Shown here in pieces: positions 1-5,768 of a stretch of 5,768 nt of DNA. The notes under the pieces are model-generated. The model was not told the origin of the DNA. It saw only the letters and a program-made list of their open reading frames with translations, and ran no database searches. Within the stretch, counting starts at the first letter, position 1, and the number at the start of each line of letters is the position of its first letter. A program made the translations under genes and the position numbers. The DNA lies in assembly GCA_008933525.1 (NCBI GenBank), contig WBUV01000225.1, positions 1-5,768 on the forward strand, in the 5' to 3' direction. This DNA is from Bacteroidales bacterium. Its GTDB lineage: Bacteria > Bacteroidota > Bacteroidia > Bacteroidales > Tenuifilaceae.

Positions 1-2742
1 GATATTTATTAAGGGTGCTATTTCCTTCGACGATAAATTCATTCGAAGGTATGCGCATAATCTCAAATCGCTTGCGGTTAGTGTAGGATAAGCATCCTTT
101 AGTCTTTTAAAGAAGTTTTGGTGAGCTTGGTCGAATAGTTTCTCAAATATTTCCCAATCGTGCTCATTATCAATGTTCTGATTGATGAGTTTGTTGATTT
201 TATCGAAGTATTTATTCGGAATGCGGTATCCGAGTTCTGTTTTCATCCCGGCAAGTTCATTGCCAATCTCCATTAGAAGTTCATTTTTCTTCACGATTGA
301 CATTGTACTGAGGGCAAGTTGTGAACTTTTATTTTGGATATCGGCCTGTAAATTATCGTTTTGGAGTTTTATGATTGTTTTTTCTGCTTCCTCGCGCTCT
401 CGGTTGAGTTTTTCTTCTTCGAGTTTTCTTTGCCTATCAATATGCCGCTGAAGTCTAATCCTATTGAATTTCCATAACAGGTATACCATTATAATTACAA
501 AGGCGCAATAAAAAATAATGGCTGTTGTCGACTGGTAATACGGCGGTTTTACTTCGAATGTGAGTTCTGACGATTTTGTTACGATACCTTTCGCATTCAG
601 AGTTCTAACTTGAAATGTGTAGTTTCCGGTTGGGAGTCTATTGTAAAGAACAGTTGTATTTGTATTCCAATTGCTCCATTCATTTTCAATCTCCAGGAGT
701 CTATACTGAAAGTATCGTTTTGTCCCCAATACTTCGTTAGATGTAAACGATACCTCTATATTATTCTGGTTGAATGGAATCTCAACTTTTTTTGTTGTGG
801 TTATAGGGTGACCCTCTTTTGAATTGCCATCGCTCCATATTTGTAACGATGTTATGGACGGGGGAATGTTAATTTCAACCAGCCTGTTCAATTGAAATAT
901 GTTCAGTAATGCAAACCCATTATCGAGACAAATAAGTTCGAGGCTATCGTTTAAGCTTGTAATATTTTCATAATTCTCAACCAGATTAAAGTTGTACATT
1001 TCAGGTATTATGCGGTAAAGCAGGATTGCTTTCCCGAATCGTATCTCAAATAAACCCCATTCATTATTCTTTATAAACCAGTACCGAGAGTTTGGCAACG
1101 AGATTATTGCGTACGATTTCTCAAAATCTTGTAGTTGAGCATTCAATTCATCAAATAAAACAAACTGTTCTTTTATATCATCCCATCGTAAAAGACCTTT
1201 TTTTGAGGGCACTACTATTCTATTATCGACTTTGTAAACTCGATTTGTTTTAAAGTTTAACCCTTGCTTGTCGTCAATCTTAAGGGTTTTCACAATTGAA
1301 CTTAGGTCGCTGTTGGGCTGAAGTCTGGTGATTCCGTCAATGGAATGACCTAACCAAATGTTACCCTGAAAATCAACCTCCAGAAGTTTTGAAGGAGATG
1401 AGAATCCTTCAATGGTTTGGTGCTGAACTAGACTGCTTTGCTCTGTTTTGTAGGTAACTAATTGGCTATATGTGTTTTGGATGTATACACCTTTGTCGTT
1501 GTCTAGTTTGATAAGATTGTATCCACCGCTTAAACTGCCAATTTTCTTAAGTTTATTGTTTTCAAGCAGATAAGTCCCATCATTTAGTCCGCAGTAGATT
1601 TTATTATCGATAAGTTTTATAAACCAAACCTGACCTTGCGTACCAGGTATTAACTTTTTACTGCTAAAATGGTTGTCTTTTCCTAGCTCATAGTAGTATA
1701 TTCCTTGGTTAGAGCCAATATAAAGTTTGTTATTGTGGATTATTCCCGTATAAACCGATTCCGAGTTGTTTTTATCTAGATAAATATCAAAAGGAGTATT
1801 GAAGGAAATGTAGCTCAATCCCTTATCCAAACCAAGCCAAATGTTGCCCAATTTGTCGGTATCAATTGAAAGAATTGTGCTGTTTTGTAAATACTTAGAA
1901 TCAATATGATTGATTAGTTTTCCATTGCTATTTATAATAAACACTCCATTGAGTATTGAGCCAAGGCAATACTGGTTATTTATGAATAATCCATTGTTTA
2001 TATTACTGGCAAATAAGGTTTCGTCAATGTCAGTTTTCCATTGTTTAAAATTAATCCCATCGTAAACGTAGAGCCCTTTATTATTCGTCCCAAATAGAAT
2101 TTTATTACCGTTAAATGGAAGAGCAACTTTTACTTCGGTATTCCTAAATATCTCGCTATTGGGTACAAGTTGTAATTTATCGTCGATAACCCTGTGTAGC
2201 ATCCCATTAATTTCCTGAATGAACAATTGGCCATTAACGTTTAGCAAGAATAACACAGGAAAAGGGAGTTCTATGGATTTGATTGATTTTCCATTAAAAA
2301 CATAGATTGAACCAAAACTTTGAAAATAGATGCTGTTGTTATGCTTAACAATTCTCCAGAATTCCTGATTTGCAGGGGAGTTTTGAATATTGGTTGATAG
2401 TGAATGGTAATTGCCCAGTGTATTGTTAGTTATATCCCAATAGCCAAACTCTTCAAATGAGCCAACAAAAAGCTTGTCATTATCATAAAGTACTGACCGT
2501 ATTATTGTTTTACTAGGAATATTTTCCAGTTCCCAGTTAGCACCATTAAAATGAAGTAAGCCATTGTTGTTCGCAACAAACAATAACCTATCTCCGGCAA
2601 TACTCAAATCCCAATTTTGATTACCAGCCAGATACTCTGATTTGCTGTAATTTGTAACATGAAAAGTTGGTTGGCTGTATGCCAACTCAACAACTAATGA
2701 AAGAGTAAGTAATGCAAAGAATTTAAATGATACTCTAGTCAT
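1..2742 (-). CDS. Membrane-anchored double beta-propeller / Y_Y_Y / LuxR-type HTH regulator (3' end cut by window edge)
   Basis: The frame is open for 914 codons from the ATG at 2742 to the window edge, so the protein is partial at its C-terminus. An in-frame TAA lies nine codons upstream with no other ATG between, which fixes the start. Visible parts in order: a signal peptide (about residues 1-23, ending AYSQ); fourteen blade-like repeats (about 47-613) with signatures such as NIWLG at 300 and 461; a triple-tyrosine (Y_Y_Y) domain at about 640-733 (YFQYRLLEIENEWSNW, then LPTGNYTFQVRTLNAKG); one membrane helix at about 739-757; a charged, probably coiled-coil segment at about 760-815; and a C-terminal segment from about 880 containing LTASDLRLCAYLRMNLSSKE, typical of the LuxR/GerE-like HTH of Bacteroidetes regulators. 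Roughly 25-35 residues of the HTH are probably missing. There are no HisKA, HATPase or receiver motifs. Inferred role: a one-component regulator with a periplasmic sensor and cytoplasmic DNA-binding end. The ligand and target genes are unknown. Confidence 0.9.
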   Translation of the reverse strand, partial: MTRVSFKFFALLTLSLVVELAYSQPTFHVTNYSKSEYLAGNQNWDLSIAGDRLLFVANNNGLLHFNGANWELENIPSKTIIRSVLYDNDKLFVGSFEEFGYWDITNNTLGNYHSLSTNIQNSPANQEFWRIVKHNNSIYFQSFGSIYVFNGKSIKSIELPFPVLFLLNVNGQLFIQEINGMLHRVIDDKLQLVPNSEIFRNTEVKVALPFNGNKILFGTNNKGLYVYDGINFKQWKTDIDETLFASNINNGLFINNQYCLGSILNGVFIINSNGKLINHIDSKYLQNSTILSIDTDKLGNIWLGLDKGLSYISFNTPFDIYLDKNNSESVYTGIIHNNKLYIGSNQGIYYYELGKDNHFSSKKLIPGTQGQVWFIKLIDNKIYCGLNDGTYLLENNKLKKIGSLSGGYNLIKLDNDKGVYIQNTYSQLVTYKTEQSSLVQHQTIEGFSSPSKLLEVDFQGNIWLGHSIDGITRLQPNSDLSSIVKTLKIDDKQGLNFKTNRVYKVDNRIVVPSKKGLLRWDDIKEQFVLFDELNAQLQDFEKSYAIISLPNSRYWFIKNNEWGLFEIRFGKAILLYRIIPEMYNFNLVENYENITSLNDSLELICLDNGFALLNIFQLNRLVEINIPPSITSLQIWSDGNSKEGHPITTTKKVEIPFNQNNIEVSFTSNEVLGTKRYFQYRLLEIENEWSNWNTNTTVLYNRLPTGNYTFQVRTLNAKGIVTKSSELTFEVKPPYYQSTTAIIFYCAFVIIMVYLLWKFNRIRLQRHIDRQRKLEEEKLNREREEAEKTIIKLQNDNLQADIQNKSSQLALSTMSIVKKNELLMEIGNELAGMKTELGYRIPNKYFDKINKLINQNIDNEHDWEIFEKLFDQAHQNFFKRLKDAYPTLTASDLRLCAYLRMNLSSKEIAPLINI

Positions 2743-2761
2743 ATTATTTATATGATTAAAG

Positions 2762-2769
2762 CAAATTTA
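2762..2769 (-). promoter_or_regulatory. Candidate -7 element (TAnnTTTG) for the regulator gene
   Basis: The minus strand reads TAAATTTG in the 40-nt gap between the mnmA stop and the regulator ATG, an exact fit to the Bacteroidetes -7 consensus TAnnTTTG. A TTG lies 21 nt upstream, inside the end of mnmA, which is within the usual spacing for a -33 element. Transcription would start about a dozen bases before the ATG, giving a very short leader. The region is AT-rich, so a chance match is possible. Confidence 0.35.
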
Positions 2770-2782
2770 GCATTTAAATTGA

Positions 2783-3958
2783 TTATTCTGCAATCACACC
2801 CGAACCAATGAGTTCTTCACCATCGTACCACGAGGCGAACTGACCTGCAGTTATTCCTCGTTGGGGTTCGTTAAACGCGATGTATATACCCTCGTCCTTA
2901 CTGTAAAGTGTGGCTTTTTGAAGCGGTTGGCGGTAGCGAATCCTAACCATTAGTTCAATGTGTTGACCAATGGAAAGTTTTAAATCGGGACGTACCCAGT
3001 GAACCTCGTTTGAGTTAATGAACAGCGCTTTGCGGAATAAACCAGGGTGGTTTTGTCCCATTCCAACATAAACAATATTTTCTTGAATATCTGTCGATAT
3101 TACAAATAGTGGTTCTGCTTTTCCACCAACATTTAGTCCTTTACGTTGGCCGATTGTGTAAAACTGTGCACCTTGATGTTCGCCTACCTTTTTACCAATA
3201 TTTTTACTATAAACAAATGGTTTAGATAGATTTTCAAGATCTGTTTCGTCGTAATTTGTTATTGAGTTATAGTATTCTGCAGGGATTTCAACAATATTCC
3301 CTTGTTGCGATTTTAGTTTTTGCTGAAGAAATACGGGTAAATCAACTTTCCCTACAAAACAAATACCTTGGGAATCCTTTCGTTCTGCAGTAGCAAGTCC
3401 AAGTTCGGCAGCAATTCTTCTTACTTCTGGTTTTTGTAAATGACCAATAGGGAAAAGGGCTTTAGCTAGCTGTTTTTGGTTGAGTTGGCACAGAAAGTAG
3501 CTTTGGTCTTTATTTCCATCCAATCCTGCTAAAAGTTGATAGTAAGTATGTCCATTAACGTTTATTTCTCCTTTACGGCAGTAATGGCCAGTTGCAACGT
3601 ACTTTGCATCTAATTTTAGAGCGGCCTCCATAAACGCATCGAATTTAATTTCGCGGTTACAAAGTACATCGGGGTTTGGGGTTCTGCCTTTTGAGTACTC
3701 ATCGAACATATAATCTACAACCCGCTTGCGGTATTCATCGCTTAAATCCACAAATTCAAATGGAATTTTTAGCTTGCGGGCAACCATTTCGGCAAAGTTC
3801 TTATCGTCATCAAAAGGGCAATCGCCTTTAAGCACGCCAGTGGTGTCGTGCCAATTCTTCATAAACATACCAATAACCTCGTAGCCTTGCTGTTTAAGCA
3901 AATAAGCAGCAACGCTAGAGTCAACTCCGCCCGATAAACCAACTACTACTCTTTCCAT
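2783..3958 (-). CDS. mnmA: tRNA-specific 2-thiouridylase MnmA
   Basis: This 391-residue cytoplasmic enzyme makes the 2-thio group of uridine 34 in the wobble position of tRNAs for Lys, Glu and Gln. It activates the uridine with ATP and inserts sulfur supplied as a persulfide. Visible features: the PP-loop ATP-binding motif SGGVDSS at residues 9-15; [12 protein letters not shown] at 95-106 with the conserved cysteine C100; ATGHY at 122-126; DQSYFL at 151-156; DSQGICFVG at 195-203 with the second conserved cysteine C200; and [12 protein letters not shown] at 268-279, followed by a C-terminal beta-barrel domain ending near 391. Both catalytic cysteines are present, so it should be active. Between C200 and GEHQG (259-263) the protein is about 28 residues longer than the E. 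coli enzyme as I recall it. The ATG at 3958 places the PP-loop at the usual distance from the N-terminus. No Shine-Dalgarno is seen, only an A-rich leader. A TAnnTTTG element lies 20 nt upstream. The regulator gene follows 40 nt after the stop on the same strand. Confidence 0.97.
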   Translation of the reverse strand: MERVVVGLSGGVDSSVAAYLLKQQGYEVIGMFMKNWHDTTGVLKGDCPFDDDKNFAEMVARKLKIPFEFVDLSDEYRKRVVDYMFDEYSKGRTPNPDVLCNREIKFDAFMEAALKLDAKYVATGHYCRKGEINVNGHTYYQLLAGLDGNKDQSYFLCQLNQKQLAKALFPIGHLQKPEVRRIAAELGLATAERKDSQGICFVGKVDLPVFLQQKLKSQQGNIVEIPAEYYNSITNYDETDLENLSKPFVYSKNIGKKVGEHQGAQFYTIGQRKGLNVGGKAEPLFVISTDIQENIVYVGMGQNHPGLFRKALFINSNEVHWVRPDLKLSIGQHIELMVRIRYRQPLQKATLYSKDEGIYIAFNEPQRGITAGQFASWYDGEELIGSGVIAE

Positions 3959-3978
3959 TTAGACTTGTTTTCAGTATG

Positions 3979-3986
3979 CAAAGGTA
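3979..3986 (-). promoter_or_regulatory. mnmA: Candidate -7 promoter element (TACCTTTG) for mnmA
   Basis: The minus strand reads TACCTTTG, an exact TAnnTTTG match followed by CA, ending 20 nt before the mnmA ATG. That places it to give a short leader, as is common in Bacteroidetes. No clear TTTG/TTG -33 element is seen at the expected distance, so the promoter may be weak or rely on the -7 element. The octamer is identical to the one upstream of the MATE leader at 5757-5764. Confidence 0.6.
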
Positions 3987-4034
3987 CTAATTTCTGAAAT
4001 AATCGCTTGGCGATGTTTGTAAGTTTAATAGAAT

Positions 4035-4058
4035 AAGGGATGACCAAGGCCATCCCTT
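4035..4058 (-). terminator. Hairpin after the MATE gene, likely transcription terminator
   Basis: Perfect 8-bp inverted repeat: AAGGGATG at 4035-4042 and CATCCCTT at 4051-4058, with an 8-nt loop. It starts five bases after the stop codon of the MATE gene. On the minus strand the stem is followed by ATTCTATTAAAC, which is only moderately U-rich, so termination may be leaky. It sits between the MATE stop and the mnmA -7 element, which supports separate transcription of the two genes. Confidence 0.55.
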
Positions 4059-4063
4059 TGTTG

Positions 4064-5485
4064 TTATACCTTTTTTAATTTCCATTTTCCTAGTTTAAAA
4101 ACAACTATTGCGGTTAAGGTCATTGTTGTTTCAGCAACTACAATGGCGTAGTAAACACCATGTTCATTAAGGCCAAGCTTTATGGCAAGTAGGTATGCTA
4201 AAGGAATTTCCAGAAACCAAAAACAGAATAAATTAATAATCATAGGGGTAAATGTGTCGCCTGCTCCATTCAATGAGTTAACCACAACCATTCCAAAACC
4301 ATACGAAATAAATCCAATGCTTATTATTCGAAGACACTCCGCGCCTTTAGCAATAACCTCCGCATCACTTACGAGTAATTGGATAAACCATGTTGGCCAA
4401 ATTATCAGCAATAATCCAATTATGCCAAGGAAAACTGCATTGGCAATTCCTGTTGTCCAAACCGATTTTTCGGCTTGATGTGGCTTTCCTGCCCCTAAAT
4501 TCTGACCAACAAGTGTTGCCGCTGCGTTGCTTAGCCCAACCGATGGTAACAATGCAAATATAATAAGTCGAATTCCAATGGTGTAACCTGCCACCGATAC
4601 GCTTCCAAACTCAGAAATTATTCGCACCATTACAACCCAACTTGTTGTAGCAATAATTAGCTGCGATATTCCTGATAGCGAAAGTTTTATAAAACTCCAT
4701 ATTTGTTCCAGGTCGGGTTTTAAGTCGTTAAGCATAAGTTGAATGCGGCTGCTTCCCTTTAAAAGGATGTATAGCTGGAATAGTACTCCAACTCCACGTC
4801 CAATATTAGTTGCAATGGCTGCTCCCTCAATTCCTAATTCAGGGAATGGTCCGTAGCCCATTATCAGCAAAGGGTCAAGTACTATATTTATTGAGTTTGA
4901 AACCAGTAAAACCCTTAAGGCAACGGCTGCATCGCCAGCGCCTCGGAATATTCCGTTGAAAAGGAAAAGGAACATAATTGTTGCGTTACCTCCAAGCATC
5001 CACTTGGTATAACTTCCATACTTGGCTACCGACGAATCGCTTGCTCCCATCAAACGTAATAGTTCATCGCTGAATAGAAGTCCAATAATTGATATTGCTA
5101 CTGAGACAACAGATGCTACAAGTATTGATTGAAATGCTGCGTTGGCTGCTTTCCGGGGCTCTTTTTCACCTATTCGGCGCGAGACTATTGCCGTTGCCGA
5201 TATGGCAAACCCAATACCGAATGCGTAAAGTATGGATAGCATCGATTCAGTAAGACCAACAATGGATACGGCTTCGTGGCCTAACTTTGAAACAAAGTAG
5301 ATGTCTACAATGGTGAAAACTGACTCCATAGCCATTTCGAGAACCATTGGTATGGAGAGTAGGAGTAAGGCTTTGCGTAAATTAATTGCCGTGTAATCGG
5401 CGTCGGAACCGGCTATCGACTCCGAGATATCTTTTAAGAATGATTTGAATTTATTCTGATATATTTTGATGCTATTACGGTTCAT
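4064..5485 (-). CDS. MATE-family multidrug/cation-coupled efflux transporter
   Basis: A 473-residue inner-membrane protein of the MATE family, which exports drugs or metabolites in exchange for Na+ or H+. About twelve hydrophobic segments are visible from residue 40 to 465, arranged as two similar halves. Family signatures appear in pseudo-symmetric pairs: VSRRIGEKEPRKAANA (101-116) matches LVGQNLGAGKPHQAEKS (325-341), and FRGAGD (180-185) matches LNGAGD (405-410). SIPMVLEMAMESVFTIVDIY (44-63) forms the typical first helix. The start is uncertain. I chose the ATG at 5485 because the SFLKDISESIAGSDADYT stretch, typical of the N-terminus in related proteins, follows shortly after. The ATG at 5512 adds nine residues. 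A longer 508-residue reading would need a TTG at 5590 and adds a segment that overlaps a small ORF and does not resemble MATE proteins. The substrate cannot be told from the sequence. Its start overlaps the end of the small ORF by 11 nt, suggesting translational coupling. Confidence refers to the family; the start is about 0.6. Confidence 0.93.
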   Translation of the reverse strand: MNRNSIKIYQNKFKSFLKDISESIAGSDADYTAINLRKALLLLSIPMVLEMAMESVFTIVDIYFVSKLGHEAVSIVGLTESMLSILYAFGIGFAISATAIVSRRIGEKEPRKAANAAFQSILVASVVSVAISIIGLLFSDELLRLMGASDSSVAKYGSYTKWMLGGNATIMFLFLFNGIFRGAGDAAVALRVLLVSNSINIVLDPLLIMGYGPFPELGIEGAAIATNIGRGVGVLFQLYILLKGSSRIQLMLNDLKPDLEQIWSFIKLSLSGISQLIIATTSWVVMVRIISEFGSVSVAGYTIGIRLIIFALLPSVGLSNAAATLVGQNLGAGKPHQAEKSVWTTGIANAVFLGIIGLLLIIWPTWFIQLLVSDAEVIAKGAECLRIISIGFISYGFGMVVVNSLNGAGDTFTPMIINLFCFWFLEIPLAYLLAIKLGLNEHGVYYAIVVAETTMTLTAIVVFKLGKWKLKKV

Positions 5486-5600
5486 AACGTCTTCGTTTTC
5501 GATGTTTAACATATTGATTTTCGATTTGTTCTGTTGATGTTTCTGCAAGAAGTGTTTGCACGCCAAACACGACAATTGACATTGAATCAAAAGTATTCAT
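5475..5600 (-). CDS. Small 41-residue ORF in front of the MATE gene, possible leader peptide
   Basis: ATG at 5600 and TAA at 5477-5475 give 41 residues in a frame different from the MATE gene. A GGAGGA Shine-Dalgarno (5607-5612) sits 6 nt before the ATG, striking in a genome whose other starts lack one. The peptide begins MNTFDSMSIVVFGVQTLLAE, then has a polar stretch, and ends in a strongly basic cluster (KHRKRRR at 32-38) followed by YEP. It has no cysteine, no clear signal peptide and no domain I recognise. Its stop overlaps the probable MATE start by 11 nt, so ribosomes ending here could re-initiate on the transporter. Inferred role: a leader peptide or small coupled protein controlling exporter expression. 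It could instead be a chance ORF, and only conservation in relatives would settle this. Confidence 0.45.
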   Translation of the reverse strand: MNTFDSMSIVVFGVQTLLAETSTEQIENQYVKHRKRRRYEP

Positions 5601-5606
5601 AGCGAA

Positions 5607-5612
5607 TCCTCC
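5607..5612 (-). promoter_or_regulatory. Strong Shine-Dalgarno (GGAGGA) for the small ORF
   Basis: The minus strand reads GGAGGA, six bases before the ATG at 5600. It decides the start of the 41-codon ORF. It lies 16 nt from the TTG at 5590, too far to serve a longer MATE reading from there. The other genes in the window have A-rich leaders without such a motif. Confidence 0.6.
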
Positions 5613-5756
5613 AAAAATTAAGTTATTAGTAAAATTGATTTGATTAAAAAAACGAAAAAATGAGAAATTGCCGATGAATGCTTTAGCAGACTGCTATAGC
5701 CACTGTGGTAAATCGATCGACAATTATAAGTTTCATCAGAGTAGATTGTTAAAGTA
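5613..5756 (-). promoter_or_regulatory. Non-coding leader with possible folded RNA upstream of the small ORF and MATE gene
   Basis: This stretch holds no convincing gene. Read on the minus strand, CUGAUGAA (5739-5732) can pair with UUCAUCGG (5678-5671), an 8-bp stem with one G-U pair. It encloses about 53 nt containing a short hairpin UAGCA-GUC-UGCUA (within 5684-5696) and the weak pair CCA/UGG (5700-5708). Downstream are two U-runs, six U at 5660-5655 and seven U at 5652-5646, about 11 and 19 nt after the stem. The layout could act as an attenuator or ligand-sensing leader for the exporter, but I recognise no known riboswitch class. The pairing was found by eye without energy calculation. 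Confidence 0.35.
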
Positions 5757-5764
5757 CAAAGGTA
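5757..5764 (-). promoter_or_regulatory. Candidate -7 promoter element (TACCTTTG) for the small ORF and MATE gene
   Basis: The minus strand reads TACCTTTG, an exact TAnnTTTG match and identical to the octamer before mnmA. Transcription would start near 5750, giving a leader of about 150 nt to the small ORF and about 265 nt to the MATE ATG. The matching -33 element would fall beyond the right edge of the window, so it cannot be checked here. Confidence 0.5.
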
Positions 5765-5768
5765 AAGC

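Noticed and set aside
182..451. 89-codon plus-strand ORF
   Set aside because: It lies wholly inside the regulator coding sequence on the other strand and its Ser/Phe-rich translation is typical of an antisense shadow.
610..822. 70-codon plus-strand ORF
   Set aside because: Antisense to the Y_Y_Y domain region of the regulator, with no recognisable domain or ribosome binding site.
1..2742. Possible frameshift or pseudogene in the regulator
   Set aside because: I translated the whole stretch by eye; it is open for exactly 914 codons with all expected domains in a single frame, so it is merely cut by the window edge.
2762..2780. AATTTA/TAAATT inverted repeat after mnmA as a terminator
   Set aside because: Only six A-T pairs with a 5-nt loop, no G-C pairs and no U-tract; it overlaps the TAnnTTTG element and is more simply explained by AT-rich sequence.
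4035..4080. Hairpin as a plus-strand terminator with the T-run at 4071-4076
   Set aside because: No plus-strand gene ends here, and the T-run encodes lysines at the end of the MATE protein and lies too far from the stem.
4182..4478. 98-codon plus-strand ORF
   Set aside because: Antisense to the C-terminal half of the MATE gene; the minus-strand frame carries clear family motifs here.
5733..5739. CUGAUGA on the minus strand, resembling the hammerhead ribozyme core
   Set aside because: There is no stem II followed by GAAA, nor a flanking cleavage-site stem, so the 7-mer is most likely chance.

Overview
The window looks like a chromosomal segment from a member of the Bacteroidetes (Bacteroidota). 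This rests on four things: AT-rich coding sequence, mostly A-rich translation starts without Shine-Dalgarno motifs, three copies of the TAnnTTTG -7 promoter element typical of the phylum, and a very large sensor/regulator with the propeller / triple-tyrosine / membrane / DNA-binding plan that is common there. The genus cannot be named from this sequence.

All recognisable genes lie on the minus strand and are read from right to left. From the right edge: a TAnnTTTG element at 5757-5764; a non-coding leader of about 150 nt with possible RNA secondary structure and two U-runs; a 41-codon small ORF (5475-5600) with a strong GGAGGA ribosome binding site; a MATE-family efflux transporter (4064-5485) whose most likely ATG overlaps the end of the small ORF; and a compact hairpin that may be its terminator (4035-4058). 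Then come a second TAnnTTTG element (3979-3986) and mnmA (2783-3958), the tRNA 2-thiouridylase. After a 40-nt gap with a third TAnnTTTG element, a giant regulator gene begins at 2742 and runs off the left edge with 914 codons in view.

The regulator has a signal peptide, fourteen blade-like repeats (two seven-bladed beta-propellers), a Y_Y_Y domain, one membrane helix, a charged coiled coil and the start of a C-terminal LuxR-type helix-turn-helix. It has no histidine kinase or receiver domain, so it appears to be a membrane-anchored one-component regulator that senses outside the cytoplasm and binds DNA inside. Its target is not visible here.

The three main genes do not form an obvious pathway. 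mnmA is a housekeeping tRNA-modification gene, the MATE protein is an exporter and the regulator is a sensor. The MATE gene seems to be transcribed separately from mnmA. mnmA and the regulator could share a transcript, with an internal promoter for the regulator. The least ordinary parts are the leader and small ORF in front of the exporter, which could be a translational or attenuation control element, and the kinase-free double-propeller regulator. I see no RNA genes, CRISPR arrays, insertion sequences or attachment sites.
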